Made by a program: the position numbers and the translations under genes. This document shows, piece by piece, positions 10,948 through 22,849 of a stretch of 64,000 bases of DNA (positions within the stretch are counted from its first letter, which is position 1; every line of letters begins with the position of its first letter). The notes beneath the pieces were generated by a model. The model was not told where the DNA came from. It saw only the letters and a program-made list of their open reading frames with translations, and did not search any database. Source of the DNA: Carex sylvatica (lineage: Eukaryota; Streptophyta; Magnoliopsida; Poales; Cyperaceae); contig CAXKVR010000088.1 of assembly GCA_964058845.1 (NCBI GenBank), forward strand, positions 186,001 to 250,000, written 5' to 3'.

Positions 10948-11879
10948 CTGAGAACATTAAACATTTCCAAGTCATGAACATAAATTCATACTAGTGTGCA
11001 TCAAGATTAGTTTAGAAATTCATATTTAGTTTACTCAATTAACTATTTTAACCATTGCAGAAAATTAACACCTACAAGTAAATTCATACTAGTATGCATC
11101 ATGATTTTATTCAAGCATATATATACCTACAAGTAATTATTTTTATGTAGCTGCTCATTACATCAAAATAAAAAAAATTACATCTTGTCATTTGATTATA
11201 GAAAAGCCTGCATCATTAGAAATACAGATTCTCCTTAGAAAAATATAAACATTTAGAAAACAAGAAAGATGGAATCAAATACAGAAATCTTGAAAATAAT
11301 GGTAGTCAGATTTTATTTGAATTAACAAAATAAAGGTGCTTCTTTGTTGCCTAAGAAATCACAAAAATTTTAATAATTTGAATTGAAAGTATATAATTAA
11401 TTGGGTACAGTGGATTCATATGTTAAGTTGAAATATGCTTTTCCAAAAATGCTCATAATGGACTTAAGAACAACAATAGGGATGTGAAATGCTTATTACC
11501 TAAATTCGATCACGATGGAAGGCAAACATTAACCCACCAAACTGAATTGAAACTTGCTGTGTTACAGAAAGTCATGCCCAAACTTGACCTGACATTAAAT
11601 TGAATACCCATATACGACCAGCATACTTAAAACAAGATCAAACATTGAGATTGAGCTACAATAAATTAAATTTCAAAGAATCGATAAAAGACTCTCTTAA
11701 ACCGTGACCAGGAGTGTTTGATTCAAGAGGTGTCCCTAAACTTTGAATGAAACCTAAAATTGATCACATGCATTCAATTAATAAGTCTAAACGATTTCAC
11801 AGATCCAATCCAAGTCAAAATTATTGAGAAATGCAATGCAAAATCGATAAAGGCCATCTCAAACCTAGAATCAGGGTCC

Positions 11880-12245
11880 TAGGAGGTTCCAACGCCTATA
11901 ACGGCCACCAGTCACCGACACAAGGCCAGAGAGGTGAAAGCGATTGAGCTGACAAGGTAACAAAGGGTTTCTCTTGGAACGAAGCAGAGGGATGGACGAC
12001 TCAGATCAGATTTGGGCGAGAGAGAGGCGGGTCTGAGAGACCACGAGAGAGAGGACAAGAGGGGAGATTTTTGATAATTAGCGGGATGAGGGAATTTGGA
12101 CGAGTAGTGTATAATGGAAGGGAAGAAAAAAAAAGTTAGGGTTTTGGCATAAATTAGTGGGAAGAGGAAAAATAATTGGAGGCCCGTTCAGATGAAAAAA
12201 AAATGCCAAGTTCAGAGAGGCTGAGAGGAGAAGGGGCTTTGTATT
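11880..12245 (-). promoter_or_regulatory. Leader-like pyrimidine-rich block
   Basis: Read on the minus strand, this has a plant 5' leader composition: CCTTCTCCTCTCAGCC, AAACCCTAAC, CTCTTGTCCTCTCTCTCGTG and CCCGCCTCTCTCTCGCCC. It is much richer in G+C than its surroundings and lies upstream of the captured ALDH exon in that orientation. It could be the promoter and leader of a chimeric transcript carried by the transposon. No start codon could be assigned. Confidence 0.3.
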
Positions 12246-12280
12246 GCGCTGAGAGATCTACCCACCAATCCATGGTCACT

Positions 12281-12397
12281 AAGGTAATATAATATTTATG
12301 TTTTGATCGGAGCCGTTTGATCATAATTATACACGAGTATTAAAGGATTATGTGCATCATCTAGGTTCGGATCTAAACAAAAATATTATCCTACCAC
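12281..12397. repeat. MITE of the ATCCTCTG family, copy 3
   Basis: AAGGTAATATAATATTTATG on the left pairs with AAACAAAAATATTATCCTACC on the right, with GATCGGAGCCGTT and GGTTCGGATC inside. A core ACACGAGTATTAAAGGATTATG resembles the ATTAAAG part of copies at 54163 and 57640. It is shorter and more diverged than the copy at 4933. Confidence 0.55.
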
Positions 12398-13087
12398 AGA
12401 GAATAGAGACTCACTGCCACAATCTCTTAAATGAAGACATCAAGACAACACATTTTCAATCAAACAGATCAGATTTATATATTTACAAATTAGTTAATGA
12501 CTATACAGAAAATAATATGAAAAAATTAAAAATATATATTTAAATTTGTTACAGTTTTTATGACCATATTATACTTATAATTGTAAATTTTATAGACTTT
12601 TATTATTATTTGCCCCTTCAAATTTAGTAAATATTTGTGAACCGTTCATTTTTACGTGAGCGATCGATGATCGATCTAAAATGAAATGAATCCAAATTTA
12701 TTTTGAAATGATCAAGAGAAAACATTGAACGTAACCAACATAAAAGTTTTGAAGTTTTATTGTGTCCGAGCTTCGATCCAACATAAATCATTTATAGCCC
12801 TTCGATGTTTAAATATTCTGTCGTCTCGATGGACGGGTAAATAAAAATAAATTTTCGTTAGACTTTGATTCAGGAAAATAAATATAATGCTCTTTAATTC
12901 TAACGGTTCCGATCGACAAATGGACGACATATTTTCGTTCGTCTTCATTGATTCACAGAACAAGAGTTTATGTCCTATGAAACATAATAATTGCTTCTCG
13001 AGGTAGTTAATCTCACTAATTAACAATCCAAGTTTTCTCCTGTGCTAATTTGTTCGTGTGAAGTATGATTTGCTGATTTTGGGTTAG
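12398..13087. other. Intergenic stretch left of the Athila-type element
   Basis: No gene or bounded repeat is recognised. This was the host sequence next to the later LTR-element insertion. The insertion target TAATT sits at 13088-13092. Confidence 0.4.
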
Positions 13088-13092
13088 TAATT

Positions 13093-14559
13093 TGATATCT
13101 CCATATTATATCTGAATTATGGCCCTAATTTACAATGAAACCTGTGCTTTAAAGCCTATTAATGTTGACTTTTTACTTATATTTCGATGAATTGTGGTAC
13201 TGCTATGTTTTGTTTGGTATTTTGCAGGAAAAAGGGCGAAAAACTGGTTCTGACAACTTTTCATACGGCCCGTATGATATTCTGTGCGGGCCGTACAAGA
13301 ACTGCCTAACCACACAGAAGGATCCACAACAGAGGCACAAAGTCTCCAAGTCAAAGCCCAGGCATACGGGCCGTACGGGATCTCGTACGGGCCGTACAAC
13401 GCTGATTCGGAAAATCCAGCTGGAATCTGAATTGAGCACGATTTGAGGAGCCGAAAAGGAAACCCCTCCAGGCGTGATCTGGGGCATTAAAGGAGATATT
13501 CCACAGCAGGAAAGGGGATTAATAGGCAATCAATCAATAACTTTCCATCATTCATTCTATCATTGATTCTTACTAGGTTACTTGGACAAGAGGAAAAGAA
13601 GAAGAGAAGGGAAGAACGCGAGTTTTCCACGGATCTTCGGATTTTCCACTGTTTTGTCATGAACTCTTTTATTTCTTGTTATTTGTGCTATCTCATGAAT
13701 ATGAGTAGCTAATTTACTTAGTTTCTAGGGGTAAGATGTAGTTTCTAGTTTTGTTTTGTTGTATGCTACTTGGATTTTGTGTTGAACGCTTTGTTTTTAC
13801 TTCGTTATGTAGTATTTTTATTGCTCTATTTGTGCTTGCTTGAATCTGATTAGTCATCCCGTTAGATGAATGCGCACATCTAAGTGTTAGGAGCCAAGTC
13901 TATGAAATTCATTCCAACCGAATAAAGTATATGAAGTAGGGTGAAACCAAGGAGTACCCGAAAGGCGAAACTTTCCTCGAGGCGAAAGTCCTTGGATACT
14001 TTTAGTAAACTAACGAGTAACTTAGATAAATTAGGCCAAAATGCGAAAGTTGAGGTTTAACGCATCTAAGAGGGAAGTACTTGAGTCCGGTAATCGGGTA
14101 TTAGGCCAAAATGCGAAAGTTGAGGTTAGGTATCTAGATCTGGACAAAAGAAATCCTAAACACAGTATCAACACAGAAAACAGTAGCTGCAGCATTAACT
14201 TGAGGTTCCATACGGACCGTACGGGAATCTGTACGGGCCGTATGCCTTGAGACTGAACAGAAATGAAATCTGAACCCTGGAAACTCCTTTTTATCAATTG
14301 GAAACAACTTTAATTATCTTTTATTGTCTTTTAATCAGTAGAATTGTTAGAACTAAAACCAAACCAATTTCTCTCACTTCTAGAATCTTAAGTGATTTTA
14401 GGATAAGTCCGGTGTTTTTATTCCGTCCCTGCGGATCGATACCTGAGCATACTCAACGACAGGATAGTACACTTGCTATCTGAATTGACAGAGTATAACA
14501 AAGGTTTAAAAAGTATAGCTTGCTATACTGAAACTTTTTGGCATATTCTCGTGCGATCA
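13093..14559 (+). repeat. 5' LTR of the Athila-type element
   Basis: It starts TG and ends CA, and is 1467 bp long. I found four differences from the 3' LTR: at 13154, 13166, 13192 and 13307 (3' positions 22911, 22923, 22949 and 23064). It contains three paired-palindrome modules (13262, 13363, 14209) and an internal direct repeat, TTAGGCCAAAATGCGAAAG, at 14031 and 14101. No TATA box is obvious. Confidence 0.95.
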
Positions 14560-14565
14560 AGTTTT

Positions 14566-14582
14566 TGGCGCCGTTGCCGGGG
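14566..14582 (+). other. Primer binding site, tRNA-Asp type
   Basis: TGGCGCCGTTGCCGGGG begins six bases after the 5' LTR and is complementary to the 3' end of plant tRNA-Asp, including the CCA. This is the minus-strand primer site for reverse transcription and the usual choice in the Athila lineage. Confidence 0.9.
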
Positions 14583-14843
14583 ACGGCAACTAAAATTCTA
14601 TACTTTTTCTTATTTTTGCTTGATTCTAGATTTTAATTTTAATTTTTCGTATTCCATCTTTGCAGGAACATACTGGAAGAGTCACTGCCCAAGAACCACT
14701 ACCAACTTAGAAGCAAAGGGCAAACTTCCAACTCATTTGTTCCAGCACCACCACATCTGTCACCTCTCCGTACGGCCCGTACAAAATTCATACAGGCCGT
14801 ACAAACCGACAACAGAGTCCAGACAGATCCAGAACAAAACAAA

Positions 14844-17800
14844 ATGAGCAACCACGGTGCTGAACAAGATCCACTCAACGAGGGTACTGGACAAGGTCAA
14901 CCCAACGAGGATCAATACTCTGATGACGAAGGAGCAAACTATGCGCCAAGGACGTTGCGAGAGTTCAATGTCCCGCGAGCTGGAGATGTTAGAGGAGCAA
15001 TCCGATTGCCAAGGATTGTAGGCAACCAACCCAACTTCAATCCGGGCGTTGTAAACATCGTGCAACAAAACACATTCCATGGCATGGATCATGAGGATCC
15101 ACATGCCCATGTTCAAACCTTCCTTGAATGCTGTGCCACCATTAAAATTAATGGCGCAATAGCTAATTATATTAGACTTGCTTTATTTCCTTTCACTCTT
15201 AGGGATAAAGCCAAGAAATGGTTAGGGTCATTACCAAGGGATTCAATCACCACTTGGAGGGAATTGTCCAAACTGTTTTTGACCAGATTTTTCCCCCATA
15301 AAAGAACTGCCAAGGTTAGGACCCAACTGACCAGTTTCAAACAAAGGTCTGATGAACCACTGAATGAGGCCTGGGAAAGGTTTAGGGAATTGCAATACTC
15401 TTGCCCACATCATGGTATTCCTGAATGGTTACTTATTCAGTCCTTTTATGCTGGTTTAACTGATACCACTCGTACTTCTGTAGATGCAGTTGCAGGTGGA
15501 GCTCTCATGGATCGAGACGCTACTGAAGCAATGAACTTAATCGACAATATGGCGACTAACCAACAGTGGTCCGGCCGAGAGGGCAATCGACCAACTGGAG
15601 GAGGTCGACTTGAGCTCGATCAGATCACAGCTCTCACCGCCAAGTTTGACGCTATGCAGAAGGCTTTTGACAAGATGAGTGTCAAAGCACTCGGTAATCA
15701 GCAACCACAGCCTTGTGTTATGTGTGGAGACGAGGGGCACGAGTATGAGAATTGCCCTCTTGCGCAAAGGGATGAAGGGCCCGAGCAAGTTAACTCTCTC
15801 AACAGTGAACCATCCTACTTCCCAAAACCTCCTTTCAGCCGAACCTATTCCAAGGATCCGATTGAACAACAGAATTGGAGGTGGAAGCAAAACAATCCCA
15901 CACAATTCAACAACAACCCTTCTGGCAGCAACAACAACAACAACCGCAACTTCTACAACAATGCTGCATTCAATAACTCAAACAACCGACCACCATATTC
16001 TGGACCATCTAAGCCCTATGTTGCCCCTGCAGTAGAAAACTTCATGCATGAACAAGGGAAGATGAATCAAATGCTTTTCGAACAGATGCAAACGATCAGT
16101 GCTCAATTGGCAAGTTTGGCCCAAAACAAACCTCAAAGTGGGAGCCAAACTGCACCACCACAACCTGGGATGCTACCAAGCCAACCAGAGATTAACCCTA
16201 GGGGAGAGGCCAAAGCGGTAACATTGCGAAGTGGGACACAGTACCAAGGACCAGCAATACCTGTCGAGCCAGAAGTCGATCATACGGTCCGTACGAATCC
16301 CATACGGCCCGTACCAACACCCCCTGCGATTTCTGAACAGTCAAAGCCTGATCCGATTGAGGTTGTGACTGAGACAACAGACCATACGGTCCGTACAAAT
16401 CCCGTACGGCCCGTACCGAATGAAACTGATAAACAGAAAAAGAAGGTGACCGAGAAACCACCGCCCTACCGGCCACCAGTACCATTTCCACAGAGACTAG
16501 CCGAAACCCGACTCAATGAACAATTCTCAAACTTTCTTGGAGTTCTCAAGCAATTGCACATTACCATCCCATTCACCGAGGCTTTGACCCAAATGCCAAC
16601 CTATGCTAAGTTTCTCAAAGATATCCTATCCAATAAACGAAGCTTGGGGGGGCATGAGACGGTGAAATTGACTGAACAGTGCAGTGCTATCCTGAGAAAT
16701 GAACTTCCACCGAAATTAGGAGATCCGGGTAAATTTTCCATTCCATGCACGATTGGCAAAGCAACCATCCGACAAGCTTTATGCGATTTGGGGGCTAGTG
16801 TGAGTCTCATGCCGCGAACTATCTTCGAACGAATGGGTGTAGGCGAGCTTAGACCTACACGGATGACTTTACAACTTGCGGATTCTTCGGTGAGACTACC
16901 ACTTGGCATAGTGGAGGATGTACCGGTTCGAGTCGGTAAGTTCTATGTGCCCGGTGATTTTGTTGTGATGGAAATGGAGGAAGACAAGGAGGTCCCTATT
17001 ATTCTAGGACGACCGTTTTTGAGAACCGCCGGGGCGCTAATCGATGTGAAAAATGGGACTTTAACCTTGAACATTGGAGATGAGAAAGTTCACTTTCAAA
17101 TCGACCGAGCAATGAAGTATCCTGCTCAATCCGAATCGTGTTATATGGTCGATGTGATTGATGAATTAGTTGAAGAGAAGTTAATGGAGCAAATCAACAA
17201 CTCTCTAAGGTATCATTCTGATTTTTTATCTGATTTGCAGGCTGAAACAGGCGATCTTGAGAGAATTTGCGCAGCAGACATGACACCTGTCTGTCTGGAA
17301 GATTTTCCGTACGGGCCGTACACAGATCATACGGACCGTACAACAGACGAATTTAAAACAGAGAAGCTGGAGATTGAGAAGGAACCAAAAGGCCAGTCTG
17401 AAGCTGAGGCATACGGTCCGCACGAAACCCATACGGCCCGTACAACAAGCCAGACAGCACAGACCACTCCCGAATTAAAACCTCTCCCAGCCACTCTCAG
17501 GTACGAATTCCTTGACTCAGAAAAGACATGTCCTGTCATTGTGAATGCAGGGTTGACCCCTGACCAAACCGCCAAGCTCATGGAGAAGTTGAAAATCCAC
17601 AAAGGCGCGATTGGGTATTCTATCAAGGACTTGAAGGGGATCGATCCAACCACTTGCACACACAGGATCTTGCTAGAAGACGACCACAAGCCTTCAGTTG
17701 AACACCAAAGACGGCTCAACCTGAATTTAAAAGAGGTAGTAAAGAAAGAAATTTTAAAACTTTATGAAGCAGGTATCATCTACCCGATTTCTGACAGCAA

Positions 17801-20492
17801 ATGGGTGAGTCCCGTCCATGTGGTTCCCAAGAAAGGAGGAGCAACAGTGGTGAAAAATGAGAAAGAAGAGATGATTCAAACGCGCGTTGCAACCAGTTGG
17901 AGGATGTGCATAGATTATCGGAAGCTCAACGCGGCTACACGCAAGGATCACTTTCCCTTGCCATTTGTTGATCAACTCCTTGAGAGGCTTGCTAACCACT
18001 CATATTTTTGTTATCTTGATGGTTATTCAGGTTTCTTTCAGATTCCCATTCACCCGCAGGATCAAGAGAAGACCACATTCACATGCCCATACGGTACCTA
18101 CGCATACCGTAGGATGCCTTTCGGTCTTTGCAATGCACCTGCGACTTTTCAGAGAGCCATGATGGCTATTTTTTCTGATTTTATTGAGAAAGAAGTTGAA
18201 ATTTTTATGGATGATTTTTCTGTATACGGTACCTCTTTTGATGCTTGTTTGGCTAACTTGTGTAAGATTTTGCAGAGATGTGAAGAAGTCAATTTAGTCC
18301 TCAATTGGGAAAAATGTCATTTCATGGTCCAAGAAGGAATTGTCTTGGGGCATGTTATCACCTCTAGAGGGATAGAGGTTGATAAAGCAAAAATTGAGGT
18401 AATCGAGAAACTCGAAATCCCAACAAATGTCAAGGGGGTTCGAAGTTTTCTTGGACACGCCGGTTTTTATCGCCGTTTCATAAAGGACTTCTCAAAAATC
18501 GCGAAACCTTTGACCAATTTACTTATCAAAGATTCTGATTTTATTTTCACTGATGATTGTGTCAAGTCTTTTTGCAGTTTGAAGGAAGCTCTTATCTCTG
18601 CACCTATCTTACAGCCGCCAGATTGGTCACTACCATTTGAGCTGATGTGCGACGCAAGCGACTATGCAGTCGGAGCAGTTCTGGGGCAACGGAAAGACAA
18701 AAAGCCGTGTGTTATTTACTATGCTAGCAAGGTGCTAGACCCGGCCCAAATGAACTACACCACAACCGAAAAGGAGCTTCTCGCCATTGTATTTGCTCTC
18801 GACAAATTCAGATCATATCTGGTGGGCTCGAAGATAGTGGTCTACACAGATCATGCCGCACTAAGGTACCTCTTAAGTAAGAAAGATGCAAAACCAAGAC
18901 TGATTAGATGGATTCTTCTTTTGCAGGAGTTCGATCTTGAGATAAGAGATACGAAAGGAGTCGAGAACTCTGTAGCGGACCATCTGTCACGTCTTCATTG
19001 GGAAGAAGATACCACAATTAAGCTCCCGATCAATGACTCATTCCCCGATGAACAACTCTTTCAAATCAGTTCTCATCTGGACGACATCCATACGGGCCGT
19101 ACAGAAGTTTATACGGCCTGCACACTCCAACATACGGACCGTACACAAATTCATGCGGACCGTACAAGTACCAACCAGTCCAAACAGCAGACTCCCTGGT
19201 ATGCCGACATTGCGAATTACCTGGTCTCTGGAGTTTTGCCCGCCACAATGTCCCACCAACAGAAGAAGAAACTGAGGTCCGATTCCAAGTACTACTTTTG
19301 GGACGAGCCCTACCTCTTCAAGGTTGGAATTGATGGCGTATTCCGACGTTGTGTCCCATTCGAGGAAACAGACTCTATTCTTGCACATTGCCACTCATCC
19401 GCTTATGGAGGGCACTCTTCATTCTCTAAGACCACTGCCAAGGTATTACAATCTGGTTTATTTTGGCCTTCTCTTTTTAAAGATGCAAGATCTTTTGTTA
19501 TAGCTTGTGACAGGTGCCAAAGAACTGGAAACATGACGAGACGAAGTGAGATGCCTCTCAATTTTATCCTTGAGGTTGAGATTTTTGATGTTTGGGGCAT
19601 CGATTTCATGGGTCCATTTCCCTCTTCTCAAGGGAATGAGTATATTTTGGTGGCAGTCGACTATGTATCAAAGTGGGTTGAGGCGATGGCATGCCGAAAA
19701 GCTGACTCGAATTCGGTAAGAAAGTTTTTCAATGAGATCATTTTCCCTCGCTTTGGTGTGCCTCGAGCCGTCATCAGTGACGGAGGCAAGCACTTCATCA
19801 ATCGACAATTCGCGAAACTCTTGAGCCGACATGGGGTGACTCACAAGGTATCCACTTCTTATCACCCTCAAACTAATGGCCAAGCTGAGATTTCTAACAG
19901 GGAAATCAAGTCTATTTTAGAGAAAACCGTCGCAAGGACAAGGAAGGACTGGGCTTTCAAGCTGCATGATGCACTCTGGGCCTACCGCACCGCCTTCAAG
20001 ACACCGATTGGCATGAGCCCTTACAAGCTGGTGTATGGGAAGTCGTGCCACCTTCCCGTTGAAATTGAGCACAAGGCATTCTGGGCCACAAGAGCGATCA
20101 ACATGGACCTGCTTGCAGCTGGAGAAAAGCGTGTCCTCGACTTGCATGAGCTAGAGGAAATGAGGTTGCATGCGTATGAGAATGCGAAGTTTTACAAGGA
20201 AAAGACGAAGCGCTTGCACGACCAATGCATCTCACCTCGCCAGTTCAAAGAGGGAGATCTTGTACTTTTATTTAATGCTAGATTGAGAATTTTTCCAGGT
20301 AAACTCAAATCAAGATGGTCAGGCCCATTTCAGGTAGAGAAAGTGTACCCTTTCGGAGCAGTTGATATCTGGAGCAAAGAAAGTGGTACCTTCAAGGTAA
20401 ATGGTCAGCGTCTCAAGCACTACGTTGCTGACCACTTGATGGATGAGCGGAATGTTCAGTTTCTTTCTGACCCCGCTCAGATAGCAGTTTAA
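14844..20492 (+). CDS. Gag-Pol polyprotein of the Athila-type element
   Basis: A single uninterrupted frame of 1882 codons, with no frameshift between gag and pol. Gag covers about residues 1-450; its zinc knuckle [14 protein letters not shown] (CX2CX4HX4C) is at about 291-304. The aspartic protease motif CDLGASVS is at about 647. Reverse transcriptase has [23 protein letters not shown] and FMDDFSVYG (about 1120). RNase H has [13 protein letters not shown] (about 1268) and [11 protein letters not shown]. Integrase has the zinc-binding H-H-C-C start [12 protein letters not shown] (about 1514) to CDRCQ, then catalytic D (GIDFMG), D (SDGGKHF) and E (PQTNGQAE). The C-terminus has no chromodomain. 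Three stretches between gag and RT, and one between RNase H and integrase, are translations of the palindrome modules (for example [12 protein letters not shown] and [12 protein letters not shown]). The product would form particles, copy the RNA and integrate the cDNA. Confidence 0.97.
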   Translation: MSNHGAEQDPLNEGTGQGQPNEDQYSDDEGANYAPRTLREFNVPRAGDVRGAIRLPRIVGNQPNFNPGVVNIVQQNTFHGMDHEDPHAHVQTFLECCATIKINGAIANYIRLALFPFTLRDKAKKWLGSLPRDSITTWRELSKLFLTRFFPHKRTAKVRTQLTSFKQRSDEPLNEAWERFRELQYSCPHHGIPEWLLIQSFYAGLTDTTRTSVDAVAGGALMDRDATEAMNLIDNMATNQQWSGREGNRPTGGGRLELDQITALTAKFDAMQKAFDKMSVKALGNQQPQPCVMCGDEGHEYENCPLAQRDEGPEQVNSLNSEPSYFPKPPFSRTYSKDPIEQQNWRWKQNNPTQFNNNPSGSNNNNNRNFYNNAAFNNSNNRPPYSGPSKPYVAPAVENFMHEQGKMNQMLFEQMQTISAQLASLAQNKPQSGSQTAPPQPGMLPSQPEINPRGEAKAVTLRSGTQYQGPAIPVEPEVDHTVRTNPIRPVPTPPAISEQSKPDPIEVVTETTDHTVRTNPVRPVPNETDKQKKKVTEKPPPYRPPVPFPQRLAETRLNEQFSNFLGVLKQLHITIPFTEALTQMPTYAKFLKDILSNKRSLGGHETVKLTEQCSAILRNELPPKLGDPGKFSIPCTIGKATIRQALCDLGASVSLMPRTIFERMGVGELRPTRMTLQLADSSVRLPLGIVEDVPVRVGKFYVPGDFVVMEMEEDKEVPIILGRPFLRTAGALIDVKNGTLTLNIGDEKVHFQIDRAMKYPAQSESCYMVDVIDELVEEKLMEQINNSLRYHSDFLSDLQAETGDLERICAADMTPVCLEDFPYGPYTDHTDRTTDEFKTEKLEIEKEPKGQSEAEAYGPHETHTARTTSQTAQTTPELKPLPATLRYEFLDSEKTCPVIVNAGLTPDQTAKLMEKLKIHKGAIGYSIKDLKGIDPTTCTHRILLEDDHKPSVEHQRRLNLNLKEVVKKEILKLYEAGIIYPISDSKWVSPVHVVPKKGGATVVKNEKEEMIQTRVATSWRMCIDYRKLNAATRKDHFPLPFVDQLLERLANHSYFCYLDGYSGFFQIPIHPQDQEKTTFTCPYGTYAYRRMPFGLCNAPATFQRAMMAIFSDFIEKEVEIFMDDFSVYGTSFDACLANLCKILQRCEEVNLVLNWEKCHFMVQEGIVLGHVITSRGIEVDKAKIEVIEKLEIPTNVKGVRSFLGHAGFYRRFIKDFSKIAKPLTNLLIKDSDFIFTDDCVKSFCSLKEALISAPILQPPDWSLPFELMCDASDYAVGAVLGQRKDKKPCVIYYASKVLDPAQMNYTTTEKELLAIVFALDKFRSYLVGSKIVVYTDHAALRYLLSKKDAKPRLIRWILLLQEFDLEIRDTKGVENSVADHLSRLHWEEDTTIKLPINDSFPDEQLFQISSHLDDIHTGRTEVYTACTLQHTDRTQIHADRTSTNQSKQQTPWYADIANYLVSGVLPATMSHQQKKKLRSDSKYYFWDEPYLFKVGIDGVFRRCVPFEETDSILAHCHSSAYGGHSSFSKTTAKVLQSGLFWPSLFKDARSFVIACDRCQRTGNMTRRSEMPLNFILEVEIFDVWGIDFMGPFPSSQGNEYILVAVDYVSKWVEAMACRKADSNSVRKFFNEIIFPRFGVPRAVISDGGKHFINRQFAKLLSRHGVTHKVSTSYHPQTNGQAEISNREIKSILEKTVARTRKDWAFKLHDALWAYRTAFKTPIGMSPYKLVYGKSCHLPVEIEHKAFWATRAINMDLLAAGEKRVLDLHELEEMRLHAYENAKFYKEKTKRLHDQCISPRQFKEGDLVLLFNARLRIFPGKLKSRWSGPFQVEKVYPFGAVDIWSKESGTFKVNGQRLKHYVADHLMDERNVQFLSDPAQIAV
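16281..17442 (+). repeat. Paired TACGGNCCGTA palindrome modules inside gag-pol
   Basis: Modules start at 16281, 16383, 17308 and 17410, with further ones at 19089 and 19131. Each has two 11-bp palindromes starting 20 bp apart (21 in the last two). The first four form two sets, each 102 bp apart; the last two are 42 bp apart. The same DNA is read in different frames (HTVRT, YGPY, IRPV, HTDRT). Outside the coding region, modules occur at 13262, 13363, 14209, 14769, 20705, 21259, 21301, 22405 and, in the 3' LTR, 23019, 23120 and 23966. Confidence 0.9.
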
Positions 20493-20532
20493 GTTGAAAG
20501 GTGGTCTAGCTAAAGACCTTAAATGAGCGCTT

Positions 20533-20550
20533 CTTGGGAGGCAACCCAAG
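20533..20550 (+). other. Hairpin after gag-pol
   Basis: CTTGGGAGGCAACCCAAG forms a six-base-pair stem with an AGGCAA loop, 40 bases after the gag-pol stop. As I recall, a near-identical string follows pol in many Athila elements. Its role is not known to me; an RNA-level function is plausible. Confidence 0.6.
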
Positions 20551-21354
20551 CATTTTTAAAATTATTTTGTTTAGTCATTTCTCTTATTGTTATTACTTTA
20601 GTTTCTGAATATTTAATTTGCTATTAGTTTTAATTTGGATTTTTCATTTTTGTAGTTGTCTTTCAATTCTGATCAGATAGGAGAAGAAATCATCTCTGCA
20701 GGTTGGTACGGTCCGTACAAAATATCATACGGGCCGTAGGGCACCCATCCGATGCAGAAACTCAAGGGGCGCGACCTTTTCTCTTCGTGTTCCTTCGCAT
20801 CAATTCGCGTCCCTTCGAATGGACCATCTTCCCTTTTATACCCAACCCCCCCGACAGACTCTACCCTACACCACCTCCTTTTTGTCGTTTTCTTCCTACG
20901 GACCGAACACCACCCCGTATAACCAAAACCCTAGCCGCCGCAACTTCTCCTCCCCCGCTCTCCGCCTCTAGCTACCCACCGGCCGCCCACTCTCCGCCAC
21001 CCTTCTATCCGCCTCTAGCGGATCGCTGCCACCTCACCTCCGCACCACCCTTCTCTTTTCCACCGGTCACCGATCTTCTCTAGCGGCTCGCCACCACCGG
21101 TCACCATCTCTAGCAGAGCACCACCGCCCTCGTTCGCTGCTACACCCTCGTGATTCCTTCCAAGCCGCACTACAAATCCCTCGCCGCCGACAACTTTTCT
21201 ACCAAGACACCGACCGAACCCTACCAGCCGCCTCCTTCCCCTCTGAGCACACACCAGCCCTACGGCCCGCACAGACTCCCCATCCAGGCCGTACCAACCA
21301 CCGTCCGACCCGTACAAATCCCTCTCCGGGCCGTACCACTTCCTACTGACCGCT
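20551..21354 (+). other. Non-coding spacer between gag-pol and the env-position ORF
   Basis: The first part is T-rich. The second (about 20800-21350) is very C-rich, with many CCACC and CCGCC strings, unlike the rest of the element. It contains palindrome modules at 20705, 21259 and 21301, the last two degenerate. A 126-codon open frame at 20703-21083 is probably a by-product of the low-stop composition. Confidence 0.5.
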
Positions 21355-21969
21355 ATGTCTGGTGAGCGCCGTCAAAAGCGGCGCCAAGACCGCTCCCCCA
21401 CACCACCCCGTCATCCCTCACCAGAGCCCTATGACTCCGGCTCTGACCGCACTTCCTCTGGTGAATACACCGACCGCGCCGACCGCTTCGCGGCACGGTA
21501 CTTTGAAATGCCCACTCGTCAGATGTACGAGAACTTCATCTCTTTACAACGGCGAGTATTCGAGAACACCGCCATGGTTCACTTCGACACACTCCACGCT
21601 CTTGGAGTCGAGGATGATTTCAACCTTCTCACCGCTGGAATTGGGTTCAGCCCAGATTTCTGAAACATTCGCAACCCCGCTTACGAGATGGACACCAAGG
21701 AATTCCTCTCCTCTCTCGAGCTGAAGTTGGACAACCACGATGTCCTCTTCATCAAATTCTGGCTCTGTAATCAAACCCATCGCGTCTATCTCTCCTCTCT
21801 ACGCGAGTGGTTCGGTTTCCATCGCGAGCCCACTACTGACACTCTCAGTTTCCGACCTGGGTGGGATCGAGATACCTTCTGGGCCATGATCACCGGCTGC
21901 CCTCGCTCCGCCAATGCATCATACCGAGCACGCTACATCCCTCACCCGGTTCTTCGTTTGTTTCTATAA
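21355..21969 (+). pseudogene. Env-position ORF of the Athila-type element, broken
   Basis: The frame opens with MSGERRQKRRQDRSPTPP, runs 102 codons to a TGA at 21661-21663, and continues in the same frame (NIRNPAYEMDTKEF and on) to a stop at 21967-21969. The part after the TGA has LWFRFHREPT-like, FWAMITGC and YIPHPVLRLF motifs, resembling the plant-retrotransposon ORF family often annotated as Athila ORF-1. Family proteins are much longer, so the 3' end also seems to be missing. I see no signal peptide or membrane segment, so a true envelope function is not supported. Compared with the intact gag-pol, this ORF has decayed or was never needed. Confidence 0.6.
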
Positions 21970-22833
21970 TCTAAGGGGGGTGATTAGTTATTTTCTTTAT
22001 TTTGCATTTAGTTTGTCTTAGTTTGTTTCTGTGTTTGCATGTTTTGAGGATTAAATCTGTGTGAATTGCGTGAATTAGGGTTCAATTTGAAAAATTTTGG
22101 TTGTGAAATGGTTGAATTTGGGAAATTGGAAATAACCACACATTTGGTTGAAAGAATTGTAAACGATAGTCTGTTTTGGGACTTTGTGGGATTGAATTGA
22201 ATTGTGTCAAGAAAGCATTTGAAACCGGAATATGCCTTGTAAAAATAGAAAAATGGGATTTCAAAGTAATAGAAAGATTAGGACATCCATTGGTATGAAT
22301 GAATATCATTGGATGTGTGTATTCATGATGCATACGAAGGGAAAAGATGGAGAATATAAGAGTACTGGCAATAAGCCGTGTTAGGCGCCTTTGAGCTCGT
22401 CTCCCATACGGACCGTACCCAGACCATACGGACCGTACACCTATAAAAAAAAAAAAAACCGAAAAGAGCCTTTACAAACATCAACACACGTAGTCCGTGA
22501 CTTTCTGACCTAAGCTTGTTCCAAGCTTGGGGGAATTTCCAACCACAAATGAGGGCATAAATTTGGTAAAGAATGAACTATTGATACATTTGATTGCTTA
22601 ATTCTTACAAATAGCATTACATTCTTGAAGTTAGAGTTTGATCAATTGAGTTGTGGGGTGAATTAAAGTTGACCAAAGGAAACCAAGTTACTATCTGAAA
22701 TGACTCCAATGGATTTCTAACGAACGCAAAATCATGCACCTTTTTCCTCTTAGTAGATTAAGTTGCATTTAGGTAAGTCCAACAACCCGAACCACACCTA
22801 AGTTAGAATTTTTGCTTGAGGACAAGCAAAGTT
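21970..22833 (+). other. 3' non-coding region of the Athila-type element
   Basis: This is AT-rich non-coding sequence with one palindrome module at 22405-22439, an A14 run at 22445 and a polypurine-tract-like string at 22522-22538. It probably replaces the missing end of the env-position ORF. Confidence 0.6.
22522..22538 (+). other. Internal second polypurine tract
   Basis: CAAGCTTGGGGGAATTT is identical over 17 bases to the polypurine tract that directly precedes the 3' LTR at 22834-22850, 312 bases downstream. It could serve as an additional plus-strand primer site, like the internal PPTs of some retroelements. Confidence 0.6.
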
Positions 22834-22849
22834 CAAGCTTGGGGGAATT
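22834..22849 (+). other. Polypurine tract
   Basis: CAAGCTTGGGGGAATT directly abuts the TG that begins the 3' LTR. The GGGGGAA core is the expected plus-strand primer for reverse transcription. Confidence 0.8.

Larger units (their letters stand above)
9346..12280. other. Probable interior of the CACTA-like element
   Basis: This stretch is AT-rich and has no long open frame. On the minus strand it holds a captured ALDH exon (10947-10881). It also has a possible orphan exon: ACAG|GAAGCCGGCACAG at about 10032, running to a downstream stop. Finally there is a pyrimidine-rich leader-like block at 12245-11880 with CTCTCTCTCGTGG and AAACCCTAAC motifs. Together these suggest a minus-strand transcript assembled from gene pieces. 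The right boundary is set only by the MITE at 12281. Confidence 0.35.

Noticed and set aside
13130..13529. Frames on both strands that recur at 22887-23286
   Set aside because: They are in the two LTRs of the Athila-type element and repeat only because the LTRs do.
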